Source: Ligilactobacillus apodemi DSM 16634 = JCM 16172 (GTDB lineage: Bacteria > Bacillota > Bacilli > Lactobacillales > Lactobacillaceae). Taken from it: a stretch of 64,000 nt of DNA. Below the pieces are notes generated by a model. It saw nothing but the letters and a program-made list of their open reading frames with translations. It had not been told where the DNA came from and ran no database searches. A program made the translations under genes and the position numbers. Shown here one piece after another: positions 35,330-44,240 of the stretch (its first letter is position 1; each line of letters begins with the position of its first letter). The DNA lies in assembly GCF_001434405.1 (NCBI RefSeq), contig NZ_AZFT01000006.1:25284-89283 (forward strand), given 5' to 3'.

Positions 35330-35370
35330 AAAAGACCCTTGAATTGGTTTAAGTTCAGGGGTCTTTTTTT
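35330..35370 (+). terminator. Terminator of dacA
   Basis: 14-bp stem (35330-35343 with 35354-35367, one G-U pair), AAAAGACCCTTGAA paired with TTCAGGGGTCTTTT, followed by TTT. Confidence 0.88.
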
Positions 35371-35561
35371 GCATACAATTTGAGATAAGTGTCGCATTTT
35401 TGGGTAACCTAACTTTATTTCTAAAACATAGAACCTTGATAAATTAATGTTGATGACGTTTACATTGAGAAAAATTAAAAAAATCAAAGATATTGTTTTT
35501 CGTGGACATTCAGTGTATATTATTAATCGGCAAATAATTTAGTTAAGGAGTTGAAACAAAG

Positions 35562-38537
35562 TTGAAGACGATCAAGGCTGAATTTAAGCATATTATGAGT
35601 CACAAGATGTTGTTGATCTCAATTGTAGCGATTATGTTTATTCCGTTCTTATATTCAGTTTTCTTCTTGAAATCAGTGTGGGATCCATACGGGAACACCG
35701 AATATTTACCCGTAGCAGTGGTCAATGAAGATAAATCAGTTAAGTTTCAGGGAAAGACTTTTGATGTCGGGGATCAATTAGTTAAGCAGTTAAAGAAAAA
35801 TGATTCCTTAGAGTGGCATTTCGTTTCAAAGAAAATGGCTGAAGCTGGTTTAAAGAATAAGAAATATTATATGGTCATCACAATTCCTAAGGATTTTTCG
35901 AAGAATGCAACGACGATTTTAGATAAGAATCCTAAGAAGATGCAACTTAAGTACACGACGAATGATTCCCTTAACTATATTGGGAAAGTTATCAGTGAAA
36001 CAGGCATTAAACAAATCAATTCACAGGTCAAAGAAACTGTTTCAACGGCTTATGCGGACACGATCTTTGATGTGATCAAAGAGCTAGGTACAGGAATTAC
36101 TAAGGCTGCTAAAGGTTCTCAACAATTAAGTGATGGTTCTAAGACTTTGTCTGATGGAATCAACACTTACACGGCTGGGGTCTCCCAAGTAAATGATGGG
36201 GTGATCCAATTACAAACTGGTGTTGTGCCTTTAGGTCAAGGCGTATTGCAACTTACTGATGGTGCTAGCGCTTTAGCTGAAGGGATCAACACCTACACGG
36301 CTGGCGTTGACCAAGTAAATGACGGTGTAAGTCAATTGCAAAGTGGTACTGGTGCGTTAGCTAGTGGTGTGGGCCAATTAGCAACTGGTTCAAACACGCT
36401 TTCTAGTGGTTTAACGGCTTATACAAATGGTGTCAGCCAAGTTAATATGGGGATCTTACAATTACAAGTGGGTAGTGGCTCACTTGCAAGTGGGGTCAGT
36501 CAATTAGCCAACGGTTCAACGACACTGACAAGTGGGATCCAAAGTTATACCGACGGGGTCTCCCAATTACAAAGTGGTTTAGCACAATTACAAGCTAACT
36601 CAGATGCGCTTCGCAGTGGTGCAAGTGCAGTAGCAGATGGTAATACACAAATGGCAAATGCGATCAGCAAAAATGCTGATCAGATCATTAACCAACTTAA
36701 CTCTAGTGATACGAGTGAAGTTTTGAGTCAAGTTCAACAATTGCAAAAACAAGCACCACAGATCAAGCAAATGTTAGAACAGTTGCAAACAACAACAAGT
36801 AGTTTACCAACCTTATTAAAAGGCTTTGAAGATAGTGCTAATACGTTTAGTTCTACTTTGAGTGATAATTTGACAAAAGCAGGGCAAAGCATGACTTCTG
36901 CGGGAGAAAACATTACAACTTCTTCAACTAAAGTCAACGAAGTTTTAGCTGCAAATAGTGATACTTTATCTGCTGAAGATCAACAAAAATTAAAAGATGC
37001 ATTGACGGCTAACCAAGCAGCTGGTGACAATATCAAGTCTGCTAGTCAAAACTTACAAACGATCGCAAGTGCCGCTGAAAGCTTCAAATCAAGCTTGAGC
37101 AGTGCTTCGACTCAATTGAATTCTGCCGTTCAAAGCGCAAATCAATTGAACTCTTCAGCTTCGACGGTCACAAGTTTACTTGATAAATTAAGTAACACAG
37201 ATCTTTCTAAGGTGAGTGACCTTTCAAGTTTGACGAGCTTATTAACAGAATTAAAGACAAATGCTAATGCTTTAGCAACTGGGGCACAAACCTTGAAGTC
37301 TGGGGTCGATACGTATACTAACGGGGTCGATCAAGCTTCTAGTGGGGCAAACAGTTTAGCAACTAACAGCAGTCTATTAGTTTCAGGTTCAAACCAATTG
37401 ACGAGAGGCTTAGGGCAATTAAATGCACAAGTTCCAACCTTAACAAGTGGGATCAACCAACTTGCTACAGGTTCAAACCAATTAGTCGCTAACTCAAGTG
37501 CCCTTACTTCAGGTGCTGGTCAACTTGCAAGTGGCTTAGGGCAATTAAATGCGCAAGTTCCAACCTTAACTGGTGGAATCAGCCAATTAGCTGCTGGAAC
37601 AAGTCAATTAGCTGCTAATTCTGAAGCTTTACGCAGTGGTGCGAGCCAACTTTCCAGTGGGTTAAGCCAATTAAATGCGCAAGTTCCAACGTTAACAAGT
37701 GGGATTGAGCAATTAGCTGCTGGGACAATGCAATTAGTCTCCAACTCAGCTAAGTTGACTGACGGAGCAACCCAAGTGCAACAAGGTAATGCTAAATTAG
37801 CTAAATCCTTGAAACAAGGTGCAACGCAAGTCAATGATACAACGAAGAATATTTCTTCAAAGACTTCGAATATGTTAGCTTCACCAACAACATTGAAGCA
37901 TTCAAACTACAGTAAAGTTCCAAACTATGGTTATGCTTTAGCACCATACATGCTTTCAGTGGCATTGTTTGTTGGGGCGTTGACCTTTAGTACGATCTAT
38001 CCAGTTAAACGGCTATCTGATCCAGATGCAAGTGCGACCCAATGGTGGTTTAGCAAAGTTTCGATCGGTTTACTCGTAGCCCTTGGTTCTTCCTTGATCG
38101 AAGTTCTCTTGATGTTTGCGGTTGGGTTACAACCACAACACCTAGCAGCTACGTTGGTAAATGCCTTCTTCTTTGCGATGACGAGTGTCTTTTTAGTCAT
38201 GTTCTTGTCGATTGCATTTGGCAATGTCGGGCGCTTTATCGCCTTACTGTTCTTGGTCATCCAGCTTGGTTCAAGTGGTGGTTCTTTCCCAATTCAAGTT
38301 ACCCGTGCAATGGGCGGATTCTTCCAAGCAGTAAATGGTTATCTCCCAATGACTTACTCAGTTTACGGTTTCCGTGAATCCTTGACATCAGGGTTAGGTT
38401 CACAACAAATTTGGATTTCGATCGGAGTTCAATTGATCTACATCATTGCTTCATTAGCCTTTATGTGGTTAGCAATGAACATTGAACGTAGTAAGGTAAC
38501 TTACGTCGACGTTGATCGCACTAGTGAAAGTGAATAA
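35562..38537 (+). CDS. YhgE/Pip-family membrane protein with extended repeat stalk
   Basis: 991 aa. One membrane segment at about residues 18-38 is followed by a huge extracytoplasmic region and then five or six membrane segments from about 790 to 975, the layout of YhgE/Pip proteins (phage infection protein of Lactococcus; ESX-type EsaA relatives). The outside part starts with a short alpha/beta domain (LPVAVVNEDKSV) and continues as coiled-coil-like repeats rich in LxxGxxxLxxG, in two blocks of 42-residue units. The middle is Ser/Gln/Asn-rich. Pip can act as a phage receptor, while other members relate to protein secretion or lipid transport; the role here is unknown. The start is TTG after AAGGAG (11 nt). 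It is monocistronic. Confidence 0.85.
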   Translation: MKTIKAEFKHIMSHKMLLISIVAIMFIPFLYSVFFLKSVWDPYGNTEYLPVAVVNEDKSVKFQGKTFDVGDQLVKQLKKNDSLEWHFVSKKMAEAGLKNKKYYMVITIPKDFSKNATTILDKNPKKMQLKYTTNDSLNYIGKVISETGIKQINSQVKETVSTAYADTIFDVIKELGTGITKAAKGSQQLSDGSKTLSDGINTYTAGVSQVNDGVIQLQTGVVPLGQGVLQLTDGASALAEGINTYTAGVDQVNDGVSQLQSGTGALASGVGQLATGSNTLSSGLTAYTNGVSQVNMGILQLQVGSGSLASGVSQLANGSTTLTSGIQSYTDGVSQLQSGLAQLQANSDALRSGASAVADGNTQMANAISKNADQIINQLNSSDTSEVLSQVQQLQKQAPQIKQMLEQLQTTTSSLPTLLKGFEDSANTFSSTLSDNLTKAGQSMTSAGENITTSSTKVNEVLAANSDTLSAEDQQKLKDALTANQAAGDNIKSASQNLQTIASAAESFKSSLSSASTQLNSAVQSANQLNSSASTVTSLLDKLSNTDLSKVSDLSSLTSLLTELKTNANALATGAQTLKSGVDTYTNGVDQASSGANSLATNSSLLVSGSNQLTRGLGQLNAQVPTLTSGINQLATGSNQLVANSSALTSGAGQLASGLGQLNAQVPTLTGGISQLAAGTSQLAANSEALRSGASQLSSGLSQLNAQVPTLTSGIEQLAAGTMQLVSNSAKLTDGATQVQQGNAKLAKSLKQGATQVNDTTKNISSKTSNMLASPTTLKHSNYSKVPNYGYALAPYMLSVALFVGALTFSTIYPVKRLSDPDASATQWWFSKVSIGLLVALGSSLIEVLLMFAVGLQPQHLAATLVNAFFFAMTSVFLVMFLSIAFGNVGRFIALLFLVIQLGSSGGSFPIQVTRAMGGFFQAVNGYLPMTYSVYGFRESLTSGLGSQQIWISIGVQLIYIIASLAFMWLAMNIERSKVTYVDVDRTSESE
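36156..36644 (+). repeat. First block of 42-residue (126-bp) repeats in the YhgE/Pip gene
   Basis: Three full in-frame units of exactly 126 bp from 36156, 36282 and 36408, then a partial fourth from 36534. Each unit starts G-[IL]-x-x-Y-T-x-G-V-x-Q-[VL] and ends in xLxxGxxxL steps. Six heptads per unit would give a regular coiled rod. Confidence 0.85.
37407..37784 (+). repeat. Second block of 42-residue (126-bp) repeats in the YhgE/Pip gene
   Basis: Three full units of 126 bp from 37407, 37533 and 37659. Each starts GL[GS]QLNAQVPTLT and then has GI-QLA-G-QL-NS-L--GA-QL. Length and phase match the first block, though the sequence has diverged. Nucleotide identity between units is high enough to allow recombination. 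Confidence 0.88.
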
Positions 38538-38542
38538 TAAAT

Positions 38543-38588
38543 AAAAATAGCATTGTAGCTTGTGTGAAAAGCTGCAATGCTATTTTTT
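38543..38588. terminator. Bidirectional terminator between the YhgE/Pip gene and degV
   Basis: Stem of about 16 bp with one mismatch (38543-38559 with 38571-38587), AAAAATAGCATTG paired with CAATGCTATTTTT. It touches the stop codon of the leftward degV gene (38587-38589). Confidence 0.85.
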
Positions 38589-39417
38589 AGGCTGTTTCAA
38601 AGCCGACTAATAAGCCACCGACTTCGGCATAATAACTGCAAACGCCCCGTGTTTCATTGATGGAAATTTCACAGTCAGGCGCAACTGCCAGAATTTTTTC
38701 TTTTAGTGCCTTGGCCCCAGTTTCGTTGAAGCAATGGGAAATGCAAGCTTTTTTGCCGTTGAAGTTGTTAGCTTGCATCTCTTTTAGTAGTAACGAAATG
38801 GCCTTGGCTTGCCCACGTGCTTTACCGACGGAGGCCAATTTTCCGTCAGTGTCAGTACCTATGATCCGCAGTTTCAATAAATTAGAGACTTTGGCAGCAG
38901 TAGTGCTGATACGTCCGTTATTGACGAGATTAGTCAACGATTCAAGGGAAAATAAGAGCCCTGTTTTTGTTTGGTAGTCACTTAATTTTTGTGTTAGAGT
39001 CATAAAATCACAGTCTTCTGCTAATAATTGCGCTGCATATTCGAGCAAAAGTTGCATGCGCGGACCCGCTGAGCGTGAATCAAGGACAAAAATTTGGGCG
39101 TCGGGATGTGTTTCTAAATACTGTTCGCGCGCTTTGATCGCAGCAGAATAACTGCCCGAAAGTGCCCCAGTGATCGTGATCGCCACGATTTTTTCTGCGC
39201 CCGCAAAGGCTTCCATCCACTGACCAATATTAGGACAAGCGGTACTACTTTTGCTAGAGAGCTGACTTAATTCGTCCGTCATTTGGTGGATATCTAAATT
39301 AGCATCGTCCACGTATTCTTTTCCCCCAGCCATGATCGTGATCGGAACACTGGCAAAATTTTGGTTAGGGAGCGTAACAACGTTTGAACCCGAGTCAGTA
39401 ATAATTTTATAAGTCAT
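38587..39417 (-). CDS. DegV-family fatty-acid-binding protein
   Basis: 276-aa cytoplasmic protein of the DegV/FakB fold that binds a fatty acid; FakB members present it to the kinase FakA. Family marks are the start YKIITDSGSNV, the TACPNIGQWMEAF loop that contacts the carboxylate, and ITGALSGSYSAA. The pocket half ends with NETRGVCSYYAEVGGLLVGF. No fakA gene is in the window. AAGGA precedes the ATG. It is divergent from a DUF1836 gene. Confidence 0.9.
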   Translation of the reverse strand: MTYKIITDSGSNVVTLPNQNFASVPITIMAGGKEYVDDANLDIHQMTDELSQLSSKSSTACPNIGQWMEAFAGAEKIVAITITGALSGSYSAAIKAREQYLETHPDAQIFVLDSRSAGPRMQLLLEYAAQLLAEDCDFMTLTQKLSDYQTKTGLLFSLESLTNLVNNGRISTTAAKVSNLLKLRIIGTDTDGKLASVGKARGQAKAISLLLKEMQANNFNGKKACISHCFNETGAKALKEKILAVAPDCEISINETRGVCSYYAEVGGLLVGFETA

Positions 39418-39585
39418 GTGTTTTTTCCTTTTCTACTTAAAAAGATTTTAAATACTTTATTAGCGGTTGTTGAAAAACTTATGGTATATTTGAGTATAAA
39501 CATTGCGCCATGATTTGTAAAGATTTATGGTTAGATCGTGGCTTGTAGAGAAAAATTAATATATAATTAAATTAAGGAGTTAAAA

Positions 39586-40080
39586 ATGAGAAATTTTTCA
39601 AAAGAAATCGAATTAAGGTCGTTTACCTTGCCTAAATACCAAGAGATCCCCGCGGTCGGACTTTATCTAGAGCAGGTGAACCAGTATTTAAATGAGTGCC
39701 TAGCACCGTTGCCAAATGTTGAATTAACGTCTTCAATGATCAGCAATTATGTTAAGAAAAAGTTACTTGCCCGGCCACAAAAGAAGCTATATTCCCGCGA
39801 ACAGATCGCGTATCTATTATTTATTGCGATCAGTAAAACGGTGTTATCACTAGATGATTTAAAAATTGCCGTAAAAGTTCAACAAGAAAGTTTTACGACT
39901 GAGCGCGCGTATACATATTTTTGTGAAGAATTTGGTGCGGCCTTACAGGCAGTTTTTGCTAATCAGGCGCTGACACATGAAAATGGTAGTCAACCCGAGC
40001 AAAAGATCATGTTAAACAACATTATCAGTGCGGTGGCACATAAGATCTATCTCGAGCAGTATTTTGAAAAGTTTCATTAA
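39586..40080 (+). CDS. DUF1836-family putative DNA-binding protein
   Basis: 164-aa cytoplasmic protein. The N-terminal half (PNVELTSSMISNYVKKKLL, then LYSREQIAYLLFIAISKTVL) has the MerR-like helix-turn-helix outline of DUF1836 proteins; the C-terminal half is helical. Family members are uncharacterised likely regulators. AAGGAG precedes the ATG. It lies 19 bp before an ABC exporter operon, so it may be its regulator; this is inferred from position only. Confidence 0.8.
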   Translation: MRNFSKEIELRSFTLPKYQEIPAVGLYLEQVNQYLNECLAPLPNVELTSSMISNYVKKKLLARPQKKLYSREQIAYLLFIAISKTVLSLDDLKIAVKVQQESFTTERAYTYFCEEFGAALQAVFANQALTHENGSQPEQKIMLNNIISAVAHKIYLEQYFEKFH

Positions 40081-40099
40081 AATAAAATGAGGTGAAGCA

Positions 40100-40996
40100 A
40101 TGCTAACAGTCAATAATTTAGTCAAAAATTTTGGCGATTTAAGAGCGGTCTCAGCGATGTCGTTTCAGATCAATGATGGTGAGATCCTAGGGTTAGTTGG
40201 TCCTAATGGCGCTGGGAAAACGACGACTTTTCGGATGTTGTTAGGCTTGATGTGCCCCGATGAAGGTGAAGTTTTATGGAATGGCGCGCCCCTAAATGAT
40301 AAAGTCCGCGATTTGATCGGCTATTTACCCGAAGAACGGGGCTTATATCCTAAAGAGACCGTGGAACACCAGATCGTTTACTTTGGTAGTTTGCGCGGCA
40401 AAGATCCTAAAGAATTAAAACCTAAAGTTGATGAATGGCTCACTAAACTTAAGGTAAAAGGGAAAAAGTCTTCCAAGATCAAGGAACTTTCCAAGGGTAA
40501 TCAGCAAAAAGTCCAATTGATCACAACCTTGATCCATGAGCCTAAATTGGTGATCTTAGATGAACCTTTTAGTGGGCTTGACCCGATCAATGCGGATATT
40601 ATGAAAGATGCGATCATTGAGTTGCGTAAGCAGGGCGCTTGTGTCATCTTTTCGAGCCATAACATGGATAATGTTGAAAAGATTTGTGACCGTTTATTGA
40701 TGATCAAAAATGGACAGCAGATCATGACAGGCTCAGTTGATGAGATCAAGGAATCATTTGGTCGCACAAAAGTCTTTTTAGAATCCAATTTGACGAAAAG
40801 TGAAATTATGGCAGTTCCTGGAGTACTTGACGTTAAAGCGCAAGGCAAAGTTTTTGAGGTTAAGTTGGCAGATCCTGCGGTAGGTAAAGAGCTCTTTAAA
40901 TTAGCCACAAAAGACGGTTATATTCCAACCTTTAGCCAACAAACACTGACGTTAGAGGAAATATTTAAGCTGAAAGTAGGTGAACTTAATGGATAA
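40100..40996 (+). CDS. ABC exporter ATPase (NatA-like)
   Basis: 298-aa ATPase. Walker A is GPNGAGKTT, the signature LSKGNQQKVQ, Walker B LVILDEPFSGLDP and the H-loop SSHNMDNVEK. The C-terminal DUF4162 region follows, with the typical ending FSQQTLTLEEIFKLKVGE. The family includes NatA of sodium export and many bacteriocin or drug exporters. AGGTG precedes the ATG. It overlaps the permease gene by 8 bp. Confidence 0.9.
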   Translation: MLTVNNLVKNFGDLRAVSAMSFQINDGEILGLVGPNGAGKTTTFRMLLGLMCPDEGEVLWNGAPLNDKVRDLIGYLPEERGLYPKETVEHQIVYFGSLRGKDPKELKPKVDEWLTKLKVKGKKSSKIKELSKGNQQKVQLITTLIHEPKLVILDEPFSGLDPINADIMKDAIIELRKQGACVIFSSHNMDNVEKICDRLLMIKNGQQIMTGSVDEIKESFGRTKVFLESNLTKSEIMAVPGVLDVKAQGKVFEVKLADPAVGKELFKLATKDGYIPTFSQQTLTLEEIFKLKVGELNG

Positions 40997-42239
40997 AAAG
41001 AAATTACTAGTGATCGCTCGTGATGTCTATTTAAAGACGATTAAGGCGCCAACTTTTATTATTGCGTTACTTGCGCCTTTTATCGTAGCGGTGATCTTTT
41101 TTGCTATCGGTGCAGTTTTAAATAACTCGACCGTAAAAAAGATCGGAGTTTACACCAATGACCCAGCGATCACGCAAGCAATTGTTAAAAGTTCAACTAC
41201 AGATGTGAAGTTGACCGCAGTCACTTCAGTTAAGGCGGCACAAACTAAGGTCAAAAATGATGATTTGGATAATTATTTAGTAGTCACAGTGACTAAAGAT
41301 ACGCTCAAGGCAGTTGTGTACGGAAAAAATGTCCCGGGAAATGATACGATCGTTGCGTTACAACAGACCTTAAATGGCTTAAAGGCGACGCTTAATGCTA
41401 GCAAGTTTAACTTGACGCCTGAGCAAGTCAAAGTCTTACTGACCCCGGCAACGTTGACCAAAAAAGAGCTTTCTTTTAGTGATGATGGCAAAGTTACCAC
41501 GACTAAAGATAATTCCACTGCCAAATATGTCGTAAGCCTTATTGCTTGTGCCTTTACGTACTTTTTGGTAATGACCTACGCAAGTATCATTGCTCAAGAG
41601 ATCGCGAGTGAAAAAGGACTTCGGATCATGGAAGTTATTTTATCTAGTACAAATGCCAAGACGCATTTTTACGGGAAATTATTGGGGGTTATTTTGGCAG
41701 CTTTAACTCAACTGGTCGGAACGGGGGTACTGGTTGGACTGGCAGCCTTAGTGATGAAAGATAGTACACAAGTTCATGATCTGTTAGCAAGCGTCAATTT
41801 TACGGGCCTTTCAATGAATTTTATCGTGCTCGTTATCGCCTTTATTTTATTAGGTTGTCTTTTCTATGCTACCTTGGCAGCACTTTGTGGATCATTAGTC
41901 AATCGGTCAGAAGACACCTCAAAGGCAGTCATGCCGGTAACTTATTTGCTATTTATCGCCTATATCATTGGAATTGTGATCGTGCCTAATGATCCTGCCA
42001 ACATGGTCGTGCTTGTCAGCAGCTATATTCCATTTTTCTCGATGATCTTGATGCCGATCGCCTTAGCAAATGGAGTTGTCAGTGGGGGCGCAGCGCTTGT
42101 ATCCTTGGTCATCTTGTTTGTTTCGCTAGTTGTTTTAGCGATCCTTTCGGCTAGAATGTATAAAGTAAATGTTTTAGTTTACAATCAACGGGGAATTTTG
42201 GCGGCTTTGCGTCAAGCAGTTAAAATGCTCCGATCATAG
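40989..42239 (+). CDS. ABC exporter permease (NatB/ABC-2 type)
   Basis: 416-aa membrane partner of the preceding ATPase. One N-terminal segment (about 20-42) is followed by a large outside domain of about 140 residues and then five or six segments from about 180, the ABC-2/YhaP-NatB layout; QEIASEKGLRIMEVILSS is the conserved coupling stretch. The frame opens at a GTG (40980), but ATG at 40989 is 6 nt after AGGTG. The substrate is unknown; sodium, peptides or drugs are all possible. Confidence 0.87.
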   Translation: MDKKKLLVIARDVYLKTIKAPTFIIALLAPFIVAVIFFAIGAVLNNSTVKKIGVYTNDPAITQAIVKSSTTDVKLTAVTSVKAAQTKVKNDDLDNYLVVTVTKDTLKAVVYGKNVPGNDTIVALQQTLNGLKATLNASKFNLTPEQVKVLLTPATLTKKELSFSDDGKVTTTKDNSTAKYVVSLIACAFTYFLVMTYASIIAQEIASEKGLRIMEVILSSTNAKTHFYGKLLGVILAALTQLVGTGVLVGLAALVMKDSTQVHDLLASVNFTGLSMNFIVLVIAFILLGCLFYATLAALCGSLVNRSEDTSKAVMPVTYLLFIAYIIGIVIVPNDPANMVVLVSSYIPFFSMILMPIALANGVVSGGAALVSLVILFVSLVVLAILSARMYKVNVLVYNQRGILAALRQAVKMLRS

Positions 42240-42330
42240 GACAGTGAGTGAAAATATCTCAGCACAAAGACCCGAAAATTTTAGTAGTTGCGTTATAATA
42301 GTTATAGGTCAATGAAAAAGGGTGGATAAA

Positions 42331-42579
42331 ATGGAAAAACGTAAAGTACGTCGAACGGAAGAAAAATTTGAAGTTTCGGCAGAAGGCAAGCCATATGTAA
42401 AAGGAACACATGTTGAATTTACATATAAACGCCATAAGTTTACTGGTATTATTGAAAAACAATTGCGTAATTCAGCGATCATTGTTTTTGACCCTGAGTT
42501 TGCAGATTCCTATATCGCGTTGGAATTAAAACAGCGCATTGTGATCAGCTATGCTAAGATGAAAATTATTGTAGCGTAA
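42331..42579 (+). CDS. DUF2187-like small protein
   Basis: 82 aa. A charged N-terminus precedes a small beta-barrel-like, KOW-like sequence (KGTHVEFTYKRHKFTGIIEK, then NSAIIVF, then RIVISYAKMKII), as in DUF2187 proteins of Bacillales and Lactobacillales. Function is unknown. The start is the ATG at 42331; a GTG three codons before overlaps its ribosome binding site GGGTGG. A TATAAT box at 42294-42299 may be its promoter. Confidence 0.75.
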   Translation: MEKRKVRRTEEKFEVSAEGKPYVKGTHVEFTYKRHKFTGIIEKQLRNSAIIVFDPEFADSYIALELKQRIVISYAKMKIIVA

Positions 42580-42603
42580 GATCTAGTGCTGGCAGTTTTT
42601 GAT

Positions 42604-42625
42604 GTGAACAAGTTATTCACTTTTT
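42604..42625 (+). terminator. Possible terminator after the DUF2187-like gene
   Basis: Short stem GTGAA/TTCAC (42604-42608 with 42616-42620) followed by TTTTT; an outer GTGCT/AGCAC pair may add to it. Weak. Confidence 0.45.
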
Positions 42626-42676
42626 AGCACCAGTTTTATTGCAATCATAGCAGTTAGAGGATGTTTTATTAAGAAG

Positions 42677-44065
42677 ATGTTTTATAAATTAAAAAAGAAA
42701 ATGCGGGCAAAATATCGCGAGGCCACGCCGATCCAGTTATTAGTGGCGTACTATGCGATCGCGACAGTCATCACATTTTTCTTGTTATGTCTGCCGTGGA
42801 TCAGGTTACCTGATGCGCCCCACACGACTTTTCTCGACAATTTATTTATGGCAGTCTCAACGATCAGCGTAACGGGGTTGTCTACGTTTCCGATCGACCA
42901 AGTCTATAATCAATATGGCGTCATTTTATTGGAATTTCTTTTCCAAGTCGGTGGTTTTGGTGTGACGATGTTAGCGACCGTAGCGATGGTCTTAACGGGG
43001 CGCCGGATTGGCTTGCATCAGCGTCAATTGATCCAATTTGATATGAACCAACCGCGTTTAAGTGGGATGGTCAAGTTAGTAACTTCGGTGTTTGGCTTGA
43101 TGATCATGGTTCAGGTCGTTTTTGGGATCTTATTTTCGCTTTATTTCTCTTTTAAGCATATTTACCATTCATTTGCTGATGCGCTTTTTCACGGAATGTA
43201 CATTTCCATTAGTGCGGTCACCAATGCGGGCTTTGACGTAACTGGTGATTCGATCGCACCGTTTCGGCATGATTATATCTTTTTACTGATCATTATGGTC
43301 TTAGTGATCATTGGGAGCATTGGTTATCCCGTGTTGACTGAGATCGAAGCCTGGATCATTTATAAGGTGCGTTATCGTGGCTTACGTAAGTTTCGTTTTT
43401 CGTTATTTTGTAAATTAGCCGTCTTTTTTGCGGCAATTTTTACCGTGATCGGAACAGTGCTCTTATTTCTTTCCGAAAATGAAGGGTTTGGGCTCCGGGC
43501 TGATAGTTTTAATAATTTTATGTCGGCGATGTTTTATAGTGTTTCGGCGCGTAATGCGGGGCTACAGATCAACAGTATGAATGATTTTAACCCTACGACC
43601 TTGTTACTAATTGCCATTTTGATGTTTATTGGTGCTAGTCCAAGCTCGGTCGGTGGTGGTGTGCGGACGACAACAATTGGGATCTTGATCTTATATTTGT
43701 ATTCGTTTATTCGCGGGCGTAATAACGTTAATGTCTTTAATCGTCGAATCAGTCAAAAAGATATTCAAAAAGCGATCGTGGTAGTTAGCTTATCAACACT
43801 ATTATGTATTTCAGCAGTTTTGATATTGACTGCCACAGAAGATGCTTCCCTACTGGCGCTGATCTTTGAAGTAACTTCAGCCTTTGGGACGACCGGCTTT
43901 TCTTTAGGGATCACTAGCGATTTATCAACGGTCGGAAAAATCGTGATCATGATCTTGATGTTTGTCGGGCGGATCGGAATGTTATATACCTTGATGTTCT
44001 TTATCCGCAAGCGTGATCGTGACTTAAGTTATAAGTTGCCGACAGAAAAAATAATCATTGGTTAA
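42677..44065 (+). CDS. Ktr/Trk-type potassium uptake channel subunit (KtrB family)
   Basis: 462-aa membrane channel with the four-fold M1-P-M2 repeats of the TrkH/KtrB superfamily. The selectivity-filter loops are visible: STISVTGLST, AVTNAGFD, SARNAGLQ and SAFGTTGFS. It imports K+ (Na+-coupled in KtrB). The regulatory partner KtrA is not adjacent and would have to be elsewhere. The ATG at 42677 is the best start, though its ribosome binding site (AAGAAG) is close; ATG at 42701 is an alternative. Confidence 0.88.
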   Translation: MFYKLKKKMRAKYREATPIQLLVAYYAIATVITFFLLCLPWIRLPDAPHTTFLDNLFMAVSTISVTGLSTFPIDQVYNQYGVILLEFLFQVGGFGVTMLATVAMVLTGRRIGLHQRQLIQFDMNQPRLSGMVKLVTSVFGLMIMVQVVFGILFSLYFSFKHIYHSFADALFHGMYISISAVTNAGFDVTGDSIAPFRHDYIFLLIIMVLVIIGSIGYPVLTEIEAWIIYKVRYRGLRKFRFSLFCKLAVFFAAIFTVIGTVLLFLSENEGFGLRADSFNNFMSAMFYSVSARNAGLQINSMNDFNPTTLLLIAILMFIGASPSSVGGGVRTTTIGILILYLYSFIRGRNNVNVFNRRISQKDIQKAIVVVSLSTLLCISAVLILTATEDASLLALIFEVTSAFGTTGFSLGITSDLSTVGKIVIMILMFVGRIGMLYTLMFFIRKRDRDLSYKLPTEKIIIG

Positions 44066-44131
44066 TAGTTAAAAAGCAACAAATGTCTTTTTTAGTGACA
44101 TAAAGATTGAATTTAGTCACGGATAATAATA

Positions 44132-44226
44132 TGTTATAATCGAAACCGTGAGAAGTTTTTAGCTATATTTAAAAAAGGAGTGCCTGGCACTTCTGTGATC
44201 TTTTACAGCAATTAGCTGTAATTTTA
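44132..44226 (+). promoter_or_regulatory. Extended -10 promoter and two-hairpin leader of azlCD
   Basis: TGTTATAAT (44132-44140) is an extended -10 element. The leader then holds a hairpin around AGTGCC-T-GGCACT (about 44179-44191) and a second, TTACAGC/GCTGTAA (44203-44209 with 44215-44221), followed by TTTT just before the ribosome binding site. This order resembles an attenuator, but no leader peptide or known riboswitch core was found. Confidence 0.5.
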
Positions 44227-44240
44227 ATGGAGGTTGGCTA

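Noticed and set aside
36156..37784. CRISPR-like or satellite repeats
   Set aside because: The repeats are in frame, 126 bp long without unique spacers, and clearly encode protein heptads.
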